From: IGN2 sp964639955
Lineage (GTDB): Bacteria; Bacteroidota; Ignavibacteria; Ignavibacteriales; Ignavibacteriaceae
Direction: 5' to 3'
DNA length: 54,029 nt
Assembly: GCA_964639955.1 (NCBI GenBank)
Contig: CAZXGJ010000017.1
Coordinates: 1-54,029, forward strand
A program made the translations under genes and the position numbers. A model generated the notes under the pieces. That model saw nothing but the letters and a program-made list of their open reading frames with translations. It was not told the DNA's origin and searched no databases. The stretch's first letter is position 1. Each line of letters opens with the position of its first letter. Below are positions 1 through 8,026 of this stretch, one piece after another.

Positions 1-375
1 TGTTTTTACATTAAACAAATTTAGGAAATTCCATTTCCTTCTGAAGCATTACAAATCTTTAGAACAAGAAATTAAAAATAATGGTAACAATAAGAGAAGA
101 AATTTGTTACAGTACGACATTTTGTACCTCCGAATATATTGTTAGCTAACTATTACTTATCAGGAATTACCGACACTGGTTTTTAAATAATTCCTGTTTT
201 TTTCAATCCTAATATTATTATTAGTAATCATTTAGTCAATTAAAAGCTTTAATTGCGTGAATAACTAAAGTGTTCGGGATTGATATTGTTTATATCAGGA
301 TTTAGTCATTCCTGATATGATTACTTAAGGTTTGTGCAATCTAAGAATAGAAACCCTGTATTAAGATTGGAAGAA
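1..375. other. Non-coding left edge of window
   Basis: No credible gene is seen in this AT-rich stretch. It holds two 9-bp perfect inverted repeats. One (161-169 with 188-196) is followed by a T run and is listed separately as a terminator. The other (292-300 with 310-318, arms ATATCAGGA/TCCTGATAT) has no T run on either side and could be an operator or a transcript-end hairpin. It lies downstream of the MFS gene, which ends at 376 on the minus strand. Confidence 0.5.
161..203 (+). terminator. Putative rho-independent terminator for a gene left of the window
   Basis: A 9-bp perfect inverted repeat (CAGGAATTA at 161-169, TAATTCCTG at 188-196) with an 18-nt loop is followed at once by seven T residues on the plus strand. 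The stem is AT-rich and the loop long, so it is weaker than the terminator at 31701. It would end a plus-strand transcript entering from outside the window. Confidence 0.4.
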
Positions 376-1593
376 CTAACTATTTGAAATCTTCGGATCC
401 TTCACTTTCGTTAGTATCAGCAAGCCCACAATAAAAAAGAAAGCGATAGATATAATTGCAACTCTTTGGCTTCCTGAAAGGTAACTCACGAATCCAAATA
501 CCAAAGGACCGATTACTGCTGAACTTTTTCCAAAGAAAGAATAAAACCCAAAGAACTCTGTTTTCTTTTCCGGTGGTGTAAGTTTGCTCATTAAACTTCT
601 GCTGGTTGATTGGCTTGAACCCATAGCTGCGCCTGCAATTAATCCGACAACATAAAATCCGGTTTTATCATAAACGAAATATGCAAGTGCAACAGTAACC
701 AGCCACATAAAGAGACTGATTACAATTGTCTTTTTTTGCCCGATATTATCCGCAAGAACTCCCATCAGAATAGAGCCAACGATTGCCGTCGTCTGAACGA
801 CAATAAAAAAAATAAGCAGCTCCATTTCCGAATATCCAAGCGTTGTGCTGGCATAATTTCCTGAGAAGAAAATAACCGTGTTCACACCTTCGATATAAAA
901 GAAATATGCTAATAAAAACATTGCCAGATTTTTATAGTATTTAAGATGAGTTATTGTTGCCCAGACTCTTTCAAATCCAATTGCTGCAAATGATTTTGTC
1001 CGCTCAACTTTACTGCGAGTTTCTTTCAGAAAGAAAAACAGCGGCAGAGAAAAAATAAGGAAGAATAAAGCAGCAACCGGAAATGTTTCTTTAATCATTG
1101 ATGCTTCGATAAATGGATATACAATTGCAAGTGTTGCAAGCGAGCCAAGATAACCCATTCCAAATCCATAACCGCTTACGCGACCATAATTTTTCGGTGC
1201 TGTTATTTCAGGAAGGAATGCATCGTAAAAAACCAGTCCGGCTTCAAACCCAACATTAGCTAAGACAAATAAAAATATTCCCCAGAAGATTTGTCCCGGT
1301 CCGATAAAATAAAGAGAAGATGTTCCGAGAATGCAAAGAAGCGTAAAGAAAAGAAGAAATCTTTTTTTACCGGCACTGTAATCAGCAATTGCACCAAGCA
1401 CCGGCGAGATGAAAGCAGTAATGATCATTGCAATACTTGTGCTGATACTCCAGTATAAATCACCGACTGCTTCATTTCCGGTTACGGTCTTCTTGAAGTA
1501 AACAGCATAAAGAAAAGTTACAACAATTATTGAAAAAGATGTGTTGGCAAAATCGAAGAGAGTCCAGACAAAAATTCTGCTTTTGCTGCTCAT
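376..1593 (-). CDS. MFS transporter, UMF1/Atg22-like family
   Basis: A 405-residue inner-membrane protein with about twelve hydrophobic segments. The N-terminal WTLFDFANTSFS and the following glycine-rich helices are typical of UMF1-type major facilitator transporters (Atg22-related permeases). A basic loop after helix 2-3 (YSAGKKR) and one near the middle (ADNIGQKKT) resemble the MFS inter-helix loops. Length fits the family (about 400-450). It begins with ATG only 9 bp after the nusB stop, so the two are probably co-transcribed. The substrate cannot be read from sequence; family members are often annotated as efflux or amino-acid permeases, but this is not firm. Confidence 0.85.
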   Translation of the reverse strand: MSSKSRIFVWTLFDFANTSFSIIVVTFLYAVYFKKTVTGNEAVGDLYWSISTSIAMIITAFISPVLGAIADYSAGKKRFLLFFTLLCILGTSSLYFIGPGQIFWGIFLFVLANVGFEAGLVFYDAFLPEITAPKNYGRVSGYGFGMGYLGSLATLAIVYPFIEASMIKETFPVAALFFLIFSLPLFFFLKETRSKVERTKSFAAIGFERVWATITHLKYYKNLAMFLLAYFFYIEGVNTVIFFSGNYASTTLGYSEMELLIFFIVVQTTAIVGSILMGVLADNIGQKKTIVISLFMWLVTVALAYFVYDKTGFYVVGLIAGAAMGSSQSTSRSLMSKLTPPEKKTEFFGFYSFFGKSSAVIGPLVFGFVSYLSGSQRVAIISIAFFFIVGLLILTKVKDPKISNS

Positions 1594-1602
1594 CGATACG
1601 GT

Positions 1603-2082
1603 CTATTCACCAGAACGTGAAATTGATTCGGTTACAAGTCCCCTGCCGGTTTTATTGATAGTACCTTTTTCCGTTTCTTCTCCAAGAATAGTATCGAGGA
1701 TCCCGTTAATAAATTTTCCGCTTGCAGCAGTGCTGAAGTCTTTGGCTATTTCAATAGATTCGTTAATTGAAACTTTCGGGGGAATATCAGGAAAATATAA
1801 AAGCTCACAAATGCCCATCCGGAGTAATATTCTGTCGATTAGCGCAATCCGGTTAAGTTCCCAGTTATCAACCCGTTTTTTAATTTTGTCATCCAGTGCA
1901 TCCACGTTCGCAAGAACTTTGTTGATCAGGCTTATGGCAAATTCTTTATCCGCTGCATCTTTAATTTCATTAAGGATTTCTCTTCGGAATAAATTCAATC
2001 CATCCTTATTCATCTCATAGGCATAAAGAATCTGCAGCACTTTTTCCCTGATGATTCTTCTTTTTGACTTCCGGGTTAACAT
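1603..2082 (-). CDS. nusB: Transcription antitermination factor NusB
   Basis: A 159-residue cytoplasmic all-helical protein matching NusB in length and layout. The N-terminal RRIIREKVLQILYAYE helix, the central KRVDNWELNRIALIDRILLRMGICELLY segment (split here by family convention into W-x-L-x-R-I and D-R-x-x-L-R) and the late INESIEIAKDFS/FINGILD helix are all family hallmarks. NusB binds boxA RNA with NusE (S10) and promotes rRNA antitermination. The C-terminal tail of about 20 residues (GEETEKGTINKTGRG) is polar and probably disordered. It starts with ATG and is followed 9 bp later by the MFS gene. A plus-strand open frame over it is a shadow. Confidence 0.92.
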   Translation of the reverse strand: MLTRKSKRRIIREKVLQILYAYEMNKDGLNLFRREILNEIKDAADKEFAISLINKVLANVDALDDKIKKRVDNWELNRIALIDRILLRMGICELLYFPDIPPKVSINESIEIAKDFSTAASGKFINGILDTILGEETEKGTINKTGRGLVTESISRSGE

Positions 2083-2131
2083 CTAAGTAAAAAAAAATAA
2101 AAGAACTATAAGGTAATATTGCAACAGTTTT

Positions 2132-3148
2132 TTACAATGCAAAACACCAGAAAATAAAAAGTGCTACAGACTCCCTCAGGTAATTATAAACCTTATCTTC
2201 AAAATTCAATTTATGCCCTGATTCAGCAACCTTGATCTCCACATTATTAAACTCTGCTATTTCAACAATCCTTGGCAGATGGTAAGCATCTGAAACAACG
2301 ATAACATCTCCGGTATAGTTTGCTAAGGAAATTTTTCTTTTAATAAATTGAATCTGCTCAGAAGTAGACGTTGACCCGGTTTCAATTGAAACAAAAGAAG
2401 TGTCAATGCCTTTCGCCAGCAAATAATTCAGCGAAGCTTCTGCTTCTGTCAGTTCACCCGGTGCATTGCTTCCGGTAAGTAAGATTTTACCCGCATAGCC
2501 GCTGTTCACAAGTTCAAGAGCTTTATCCACTCTGCCGGAAAGTGTGGGGCTGGGTATGTTTCCACTCCAGACTGCAGCACCGGGAACAACTACTGTATTA
2601 TGGCTGTTCTTTCTAAGCTCCCATTTTTCCGAAGTGTAATTTATCAAGACAGAGTAGATAAATGTAAGCAGCAGTAAAATCAGAAACACTATAATAGTTG
2701 TGTTAATATTTTTAAGTATCGAAAAGTTCCGGCCGGATATGATATGACCCCAGACATAGACAATAAATGAAATTAAGCTTATAATGAAAACAAAATAAAG
2801 AAGCCCGGTAAACAGCCTGTTGCCTGTTTGCCCGAACAGAAAAATTTTATTTAAACCGGGATCAGTCATCGAGCTGATAATTGCCGTTAAAAGTAAAAGC
2901 CACGTTATTACCGCATAAAAGTAAATTACCTTTTCAGATAATTTTACCGCAGGCTTAATATATTTAAAGAACAACCCCGCTATCGGAATTAAATATAGTA
3001 TAACCAGGAATATGTTCCCGATATTCCGGAGATTAAAATCAGAGAAAGGCAGATTTTGATTTGAATGTTTTGTATAAACAACCAAAACCAACTGGACCAA
3101 CAGCATCACAGCCGGGATATAAAAACTTTTTTTATCTCTCCTGCCCAC
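2132..3148 (-). CDS. YdcF/SanA-like membrane protein (DUF218)
   Basis: A 338-residue protein with five or six N-terminal transmembrane helices (about residues 10-165) followed by an extracytoplasmic DUF218 domain (about 180-335). The domain shows the family pattern: VVVPGAAVWSG, a repeat of helices with GKILLTGS and a conserved TST-SEQ stretch, then VVSDAYHLPR. E. coli relatives (SanA, ElyC, YdcF) affect envelope integrity or undecaprenyl-phosphate carrier use, but biochemistry is poorly defined. The start is GTG; the basic GRRDKK N terminus ahead of helix 1 supports it. About 50 bp separate its stop from nusB. Confidence 0.75.
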   Translation of the reverse strand: MGRRDKKSFYIPAVMLLVQLVLVVYTKHSNQNLPFSDFNLRNIGNIFLVILYLIPIAGLFFKYIKPAVKLSEKVIYFYAVITWLLLLTAIISSMTDPGLNKIFLFGQTGNRLFTGLLYFVFIISLISFIVYVWGHIISGRNFSILKNINTTIIVFLILLLLTFIYSVLINYTSEKWELRKNSHNTVVVPGAAVWSGNIPSPTLSGRVDKALELVNSGYAGKILLTGSNAPGELTEAEASLNYLLAKGIDTSFVSIETGSTSTSEQIQFIKRKISLANYTGDVIVVSDAYHLPRIVEIAEFNNVEIKVAESGHKLNFEDKVYNYLRESVALFIFWCFAL

Positions 3149-3479
3149 TTATGTTTAATCGAATACTATTAATTAATAAAACTAAACTATCGACTACAGA
3201 AAAATAATTCATCTTACTTTTAAGTGAAAAATATTTTTTTAAATCCAACCCTTATGAGTTTTCCCTTCACTTTTGATTTTTTGATTTATAATATTGTTCA
3301 GTGGATTACTGAGGGAAAAGTTTAATAATTGCCATGTCTTAATTTTATTTATAAACGTATACTTAAAAAAGAAGATAAAAATCCGATCGAATAAATCAAC
3401 TTTACCAAAAAATTTTTGAGATAAATTAAGAAGGAAGTAAAAAGAAAATAAAAAGGCGTCCTGAGGACGCCTTCAAAGT
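3149..3479. other. Intergenic stretch between the YdcF-like gene and tonB
   Basis: About 330 AT-rich bases. The right end holds the tonB terminator. A 23-codon ATG frame (3254-3325, plus) was seen but has no ribosome binding site or recognisable product, so it is not called. No RNA gene is recognised. The promoter of the YdcF-like gene should lie near 3150-3230. Confidence 0.5.
3447..3473 (-). terminator. Rho-independent terminator of tonB
   Basis: A 9-bp perfect stem (AAGGCGTCC / GGACGCCTT, 3453-3461 and 3465-3473) with a 3-nt loop. Read on the minus strand it begins 7 nt after the tonB stop and is followed by TTTTTATTTTC. This is a textbook intrinsic terminator and makes tonB the last gene of its transcript. 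Confidence 0.9.
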
Positions 3480-4133
3480 TTATTGAAGCTTAAAAATAAT
3501 GGGAATTGAAACCTGTACTTTAACCGGTTTACCTCTTTGCTTTCCAGGTTTGAATCTTGTTTTCAGAACAGCATCCAGAGCAGCCTCATCGCAGCCCGCA
3601 CCGATGCCTTTTATTACCTGGGCTTTTGTAACTGTACCGGTTTCATCCACGAAAGCCAATACGTACACTTTACCCTCAACACCGGCTCGCTTGGCAATTT
3701 CAGGATAAATTATTTTTTCCTGTATCCCTTTAATACCGCCGATAGGTTCCGGCATTTCTTCAACTGCAACAAAATAAGTCGGTTCTTCCTCTACTTTTTT
3801 CTCTTCTTTAGGCGGTGGAGGTGGAGCTTCCATTTGCTCTGAAAGGTCAATTTCAGTATCACCAATTTCTATATCCTCCAGCACATCATCAGCAGGGGCT
3901 TCAATCGGTATAGGAGGTTTCGGAGGAGGCGGAGGACGGTTCTCCTGTTTCGTCTGCTGAATATCCTCTACTGTAAATAGTTCCTGGGGTCCTTCAAGTA
4001 AAACATCCCCTCCCTCAAGTTTGGGAAAGAATTTGAAGGCAACTATCAGCAGTACTAGAGCTAAAATAACAGATATTTCAAAATATCTTCTGTATTTTGA
4101 TCTCAGGTCGGCTATAGGTTTTTTTAAGTTCAT
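3480..4133 (-). CDS. tonB: Energy transducer TonB
   Basis: A 217-residue TonB family protein. A single transmembrane helix lies at about residues 18-37 after a basic cytoplasmic N terminus. It is followed by a periplasmic proline-rich spacer with two clusters (PPPPPKPPIP near 67-76 and PPPPPKEEKK near 103-112). The C-terminal TonB domain spans about 130-217, with EGKVYVLAFVDETG, GCDEAALDAV and FKPGKQRGKPV. It carries proton-motive energy from ExbB/ExbD to outer-membrane receptors. No exbB or exbD is adjacent. GGAGAG lies 5 nt before the ATG, and a candidate promoter sits about 40 bp upstream. Confidence 0.92.
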   Translation of the reverse strand: MNLKKPIADLRSKYRRYFEISVILALVLLIVAFKFFPKLEGGDVLLEGPQELFTVEDIQQTKQENRPPPPPKPPIPIEAPADDVLEDIEIGDTEIDLSEQMEAPPPPPKEEKKVEEEPTYFVAVEEMPEPIGGIKGIQEKIIYPEIAKRAGVEGKVYVLAFVDETGTVTKAQVIKGIGAGCDEAALDAVLKTRFKPGKQRGKPVKVQVSIPIIFKLQ

Positions 4134-4168
4134 TTCAGCTCTCCAATATTATTCTTTTAATTATTTAA

Positions 4169-4197
4169 AAGTTAATAAATGCCGGTTGCTTTGTCAA
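4169..4197 (-). promoter_or_regulatory. Candidate sigma70-like promoter of tonB
   Basis: On the minus strand a perfect TTGACA (4192-4197) is followed after 17 nt by TAACTT (4169-4174), a weak -10 box. The -10 box ends about 35 nt before the tonB ATG. The same arrangement occurs upstream of feoA and the histidine kinase in this window, which raises the likelihood. Confidence 0.4.
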
Positions 4198-4253
4198 CTA
4201 ACATTCTAAGGCTTTTTACTTGCCTAACATCTTAAAGTTCCAATTTTTTCTAA

Positions 4254-4658
4254 TCAGTTAAACTTCGGACTGTAACTTGTTCTTTTAATTAATATTGAGA
4301 CTAAAAAAGCTCCGGTAATTGCACCCAAAAAATCAGCAATCCAATCTAAAAGTTCGGCAAATCTTCCCGGTACATAAATCTGATGAATTTCATCCAGCGC
4401 GCCGTAAGCTGAAGCTATGATGACTGAAGCAGCAAAAGCATAATTAAAAAGAAATTCAGACTTTCTTTGATAAATTAAAGCCAGGTATAATAAAACAGCG
4501 AGGATCAGATATGCAACAAAGTGATTGATTTTATCGCTGATTCCCAGCGATGGAACATCCTGTGCCGGAAGCGAGGTAGCCGCAACCAGTAATAGCCAGT
4601 AAACAACTAACGGGGTATAAACAAAAAGTCCTTTTTTTCTTTCTAAAAATTCAAACAA
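4254..4658 (-). CDS. VanZ-like family membrane protein
   Basis: A small membrane protein of about 134 residues with four hydrophobic helices and the VanZ-like signatures DKINHFVAYLILA and ASAYGALDEIHQIYVPGR followed by DWIADFLGAITGA. A longer open frame runs back to 4787, but that would overlap the preceding repair gene by more than 130 bp. A TTG at 4658, overlapping the end of the upstream gene by 8 bp, gives a normal-sized family member and is preferred; the binding site is poor, so the start is uncertain. VanZ is named after a teicoplanin-resistance accessory protein, but relatives are widespread and their function is unknown. Confidence 0.75.
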   Translation of the reverse strand: MFEFLERKKGLFVYTPLVVYWLLLVAATSLPAQDVPSLGISDKINHFVAYLILAVLLYLALIYQRKSEFLFNYAFAASVIIASAYGALDEIHQIYVPGRFAELLDWIADFLGAITGAFLVSILIKRTSYSPKFN

Positions 4659-6213
4659 CCGACTGTTCCAAAAATCTGATAGTTTGCGGAATGTAATTAC
4701 GAATATCGGATGCAAGAATATCAAGCCTGGTTCGCTTTGATGCGAGCAAATCTGCTGCAAGGCTATGAATGTACACAGCACTGACAATTGCCTTTTCGAT
4801 ATTTTTTGATTGTGATATTAAACCTGCAATAAATCCCGTTAGTACATCACCTGTACCGAATTTTGCCAGAGCCGGGTTGCCTGTGGTATTGATTAACGCG
4901 TCACCTTCCGGAGTAAAAATAATTGTTGGAGCACCTTTCAGAACAAGGTAAGCTTTTGTTCTCTTCACAAATGCTTTCCCGTATTTCAGAATATCTTTTT
5001 TTAATTCTGAATTTGAAATTCCAATCAGATTAGCAAATTCAGCATGATGAGGAGTGAGCACCGAGTTTTTAAGATTTAATTTTTTATATCTGTTCTGTCC
5101 TAAAGCAAAAAGAGCGTCAGCATCAATTACAATTTTTTTTGAATGAAACTTTTTGAGGAATGATATTACAGCTTTTTGTGTTTCTTTTTCTCTGCCAAGT
5201 CCGGGACCAACAGCAATTACATCTGCCCATTTAATTTTTTCTTCAAGTTCTTCAATATTTTTTTCGGAGAGATACTCTTTCCCTGAATCTTCATAAGCTC
5301 TTACAACTACTTCTCCTAATTTTTTATGAACAAGTTCACGTACGGATTTTGGGAAACAAAGAATTGATGCACCGGCACCAATCTTCAATGCAGATGCTGA
5401 GGTTAAAACAGCAGCACCGGGCAATGAGCCTGAGCCGGCTATTGTTAAAACTTTTCCAGCAGAATATTTGTGAAGATTTTTTGCTTTAACCGGTAATCCC
5501 TGCAAAGCATCTTCCGGCTCAATAAGATATTCTGTTGGTGTAAATTTTTCGTAAAGTGAATCCGGAGTTCCAATACCACCTTTTTCAACTTCGCCGGAAT
5601 AAACATAACCATCTCCAAAGAATAATCCTTTTTTCAACTGACCAAGTGTGATTGTAAAATCTGCACTGAAAGAATTTTCTGAAAAACCGGTGTCAGCATT
5701 AAGTCCTGTTGGAATATCAATAGCAACTTTAAATGATTCAAGTTTATTAAGATACTTTATAATGGAAAGATATGGTTCGCGCAAAGAACCTTTGCTTCCG
5801 CTTCCTAGTAATGCATCGCAAACTACTGTGCATTCTTTAAGTGAACTAAGTGATGAAACTGAGGTAAACCTTTTTATGAAAATTTTTTTATTTACAGAAG
5901 CGAGTTTTTTTAATACCTGATAGTTGAATTTGCAATCATCCGACATTTCTTTTTCTGTTCCGAGATAGATAACAACTACTTCATAACCAGCATTAGAAAA
6001 ATGCCTTGCAGCAGCAAAACCATCACCTCCGTTATTTCCTTTTCCGCAAACGAAACCAATCTTTGGTAAATCCAAATGCTCTATTCTTTCAGCAATTTTT
6101 CGGAAGATTTCCCGGGATGCATTTTCCATTAAAACTGCGCCAGGTATCCCCAGCTTATTTATGGCGTATTCGTCAATCTGACGAATTTGTTTTGTAGAAT
6201 ATAACGGAATCAT
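4651..6213 (-). CDS. nnr: Bifunctional NAD(P)H-hydrate epimerase / ADP-dependent dehydratase
   Basis: A 520-residue two-domain protein (YjeF type). Residues 1-215 are the NnrE-like epimerase with GKGNNGGDGFAAARH and DALLGSGSKG. Residues about 230-515 are the ribokinase-fold NnrD dehydratase with KYSAGKVLTIAGS, AVGPGLGRE, DADAL, LTPHHAEF and the late GNPALAKFGTGDVLTGFIAG. It repairs hydrated NADH and NADPH, which form spontaneously and poison dehydrogenases. It starts with ATG 17 bp after the nuoN stop, so it may be co-transcribed with the Complex I membrane-arm genes, a sensible pairing for NADH quality control. Length is normal for the fused form. Confidence 0.93.
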   Translation of the reverse strand: MIPLYSTKQIRQIDEYAINKLGIPGAVLMENASREIFRKIAERIEHLDLPKIGFVCGKGNNGGDGFAAARHFSNAGYEVVVIYLGTEKEMSDDCKFNYQVLKKLASVNKKIFIKRFTSVSSLSSLKECTVVCDALLGSGSKGSLREPYLSIIKYLNKLESFKVAIDIPTGLNADTGFSENSFSADFTITLGQLKKGLFFGDGYVYSGEVEKGGIGTPDSLYEKFTPTEYLIEPEDALQGLPVKAKNLHKYSAGKVLTIAGSGSLPGAAVLTSASALKIGAGASILCFPKSVRELVHKKLGEVVVRAYEDSGKEYLSEKNIEELEEKIKWADVIAVGPGLGREKETQKAVISFLKKFHSKKIVIDADALFALGQNRYKKLNLKNSVLTPHHAEFANLIGISNSELKKDILKYGKAFVKRTKAYLVLKGAPTIIFTPEGDALINTTGNPALAKFGTGDVLTGFIAGLISQSKNIEKAIVSAVYIHSLAADLLASKRTRLDILASDIRNYIPQTIRFLEQSVV

Positions 6214-6230
6214 TTTAACAAAAAATCAAA

Positions 6231-7655
6231 TTAGAGATAAGATATAATCAAATCCAGCAATGAACCTGGAATAATACCAAGTAATATCACCATTATAACA
6301 GAAATTGCAACACCAAAAAATCCGCTATAACTTTTTGATGGAATAACTTCTCCTTCAGCTTCTTTGAAATACATAAGCACAACAATCCTTAAATAAAAAT
6401 AAACACTGATTACACTGGAAATTATGCCAAGTATTGCCAGCCAGGTTAATCCGGATTTTATTGCCGCAACAAAAACATAATACTTGGCAAAAAATCCTGC
6501 TAACGGTGGTAGCCCTGCAAGAGAAAACATTATTATGGAAAGGAGTGCTGCAAGAACAGGACTCTTTGTTCCTAATCCTGAGTAAGAATTTATATTAAGA
6601 TTAGTATCATTCTCCCCTTCAATTAAAGCGATTATTCCGAAGGCTGCAAGGTTCATAAATGTATAGACAGCAAGATAGAATACAACTCCGGCAACTCCAG
6701 GGGATGTTCCTGCAGCTAATCCTATCAGAATATATCCCGCATGAGAAATAGATGAATAAGCAAGCATTCTTTTAATATTACTTTGTGCAATAGCAACAAT
6801 ACTTCCGTATAACATTGAAAAGATTGAAAGCACTGCTAAGTAAGGAAGAAACAGACTTGTGCTCTCTCCGGAAAAAAGTGCTGTAAGTGTTGCAATGATT
6901 GCAGAAAAAGCGGCTGCTTTTCCAACGGTAGAAAACAATCCAGTAATAGTAGTTGGAGCTCCTTCATAAACATCAGGCACCCACATATGAAACGGGAAAG
7001 CAGCGATCTTAAATGAAAAGCCAATCAGGAATAAAAGAATACCAACAAGAAAAATAATATCGTTCGAGTATTCAGCGAACCCTGCAGTTATTATTTGAAT
7101 TGAAGTGGTTTGTGCAGAGCCGTAAATCAGAGCAATACCATAAACTAAAAATCCCGTTGCAAATGCTCCTAATAAAAAATATTTCAGTGAAGCTTCAATT
7201 GCTTTATCCTTTTTTCTGTTAACACCGGCAAGCACGTAAAAGCAAACAGACATAACTTCAAGCCCGAGGAAAATCATAAACAAACTTTTTGCTCCGGCCA
7301 TTAACATCATACCAAGCACCGAGCTTTGAATCATGATATAATACTCACCGTAATTCACACCATATTTTTTTGAATAATCAATTGAGAGCAGACACACAAT
7401 AGCAGCGCCAATGTTAAAAATAAAGTAGAAAATATTTGTTATTCCACCTGTAGAAAGCATGTTCTGAAAAACTACTGACTGATTTTCTACCGTTAGCAGA
7501 GAGTTGAAACCTGCAGCCAGAAAGATGAAGATTGAAAACCATGGAATAACAGCTTCAGCATTTTTCAGGTACAGTTCCAGAAAAATTGAAACGACTATAC
7601 CTGCCGCTATTATTATTAAAGGAAGAAGATAAATAAAGTCTTGTGTACTTATCAT
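6231..7655 (-). CDS. nuoN: NADH-quinone oxidoreductase subunit N
   Basis: A 474-residue antiporter-like subunit of the Complex I membrane arm with about 14 transmembrane helices. The conserved glutamate in LGLEVMS is residue 133, the same number as the key residue in E. coli NuoN. Further marks are the discontinuous-helix region FKIAAFPFHMWVPDVYEGAPTT (read as FPFHMW and PDVYEGAPT) and MLAYSSISHAGYI. It is the last nuo gene here, separated from nuoM by nhaD and an unknown gene, with 4 bp between that gene's stop and its ATG. Function: proton pumping coupled to NADH oxidation by quinone. Confidence 0.95.
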   Translation of the reverse strand: MISTQDFIYLLPLIIIAAGIVVSIFLELYLKNAEAVIPWFSIFIFLAAGFNSLLTVENQSVVFQNMLSTGGITNIFYFIFNIGAAIVCLLSIDYSKKYGVNYGEYYIMIQSSVLGMMLMAGAKSLFMIFLGLEVMSVCFYVLAGVNRKKDKAIEASLKYFLLGAFATGFLVYGIALIYGSAQTTSIQIITAGFAEYSNDIIFLVGILLFLIGFSFKIAAFPFHMWVPDVYEGAPTTITGLFSTVGKAAAFSAIIATLTALFSGESTSLFLPYLAVLSIFSMLYGSIVAIAQSNIKRMLAYSSISHAGYILIGLAAGTSPGVAGVVFYLAVYTFMNLAAFGIIALIEGENDTNLNINSYSGLGTKSPVLAALLSIIMFSLAGLPPLAGFFAKYYVFVAAIKSGLTWLAILGIISSVISVYFYLRIVVLMYFKEAEGEVIPSKSYSGFFGVAISVIMVILLGIIPGSLLDLIISYL

Positions 7656-7659
7656 AATT

Positions 7660-8025
7660 TTACTCTATAAAAATTGTGTTATCATCAAGTTCTTTAATTG
7701 ATAAAATATGATTGCCTTCGGGTTTGATAGCAATCTTTCTGTGTGTCTTAAAATCAAATATGTCTTTTCCCTTTTCAACAATAACCATCTTAATATTTTC
7801 ATACTTTGAGATATTTGATTCAAGAACAGGATAGTCTATGAAATAGATTTCTGTATAATCAGGATGTTCATTTATATAAGCGCCTTTTTCTCTGATGCTA
7901 AAATCTGTAATTATATCTTTTTCAATTACGATTTTAAGTGTAGTGAAGTGAAATGGAAGCAGCACTCTGTTTCCATAGTACATACCTGTTATGTTATTTT
8001 TAAGTATTTCATCAAGTGATTTCAT
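7660..8025 (-). CDS. Unknown 121-residue protein in the nuo cluster
   Basis: No family recognised. The protein is soluble, with no signal peptide or membrane helix, and reads as alternating short beta strands and charged loops (for example TTLKIVIEKDIITDF, YTEIYFIDYPVL, IKMVIVEKGKDIFDF). A five-residue-longer TTG start at 8040 is possible, but GGAGAGG (8031-8037) sits 6 nt before the ATG at 8025 and decides for the shorter form. The start lies 1 nt beyond the nhaD stop and the stop lies 4 nt before nuoN, so it is firmly embedded in the operon. It might assist assembly or regulation of Complex I or the antiporter; that is guesswork from position only. Confidence 0.8.
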   Translation of the reverse strand: MKSLDEILKNNITGMYYGNRVLLPFHFTTLKIVIEKDIITDFSIREKGAYINEHPDYTEIYFIDYPVLESNISKYENIKMVIVEKGKDIFDFKTHRKIAIKPEGNHILSIKELDDNTIFIE

Positions 8026-8026
8026 T

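Noticed and set aside
1541..2020. Plus-strand open frame of 159 codons over nusB
   Set aside because: It lies antisense to nusB, which has full family features; the predicted product is serine/isoleucine-rich nonsense.
3254..3325. 23-codon frame in the spacer right of the YdcF-like gene
   Set aside because: No ribosome binding site, no recognisable product, and likely chance in AT-rich DNA.
4659..4787. Longer start for the VanZ-like protein
   Set aside because: It would add a Cys/His-rich non-family N terminus and overlap the NAD(P)HX repair gene by more than 130 bp; TTG at 4658 gives a normal family length.
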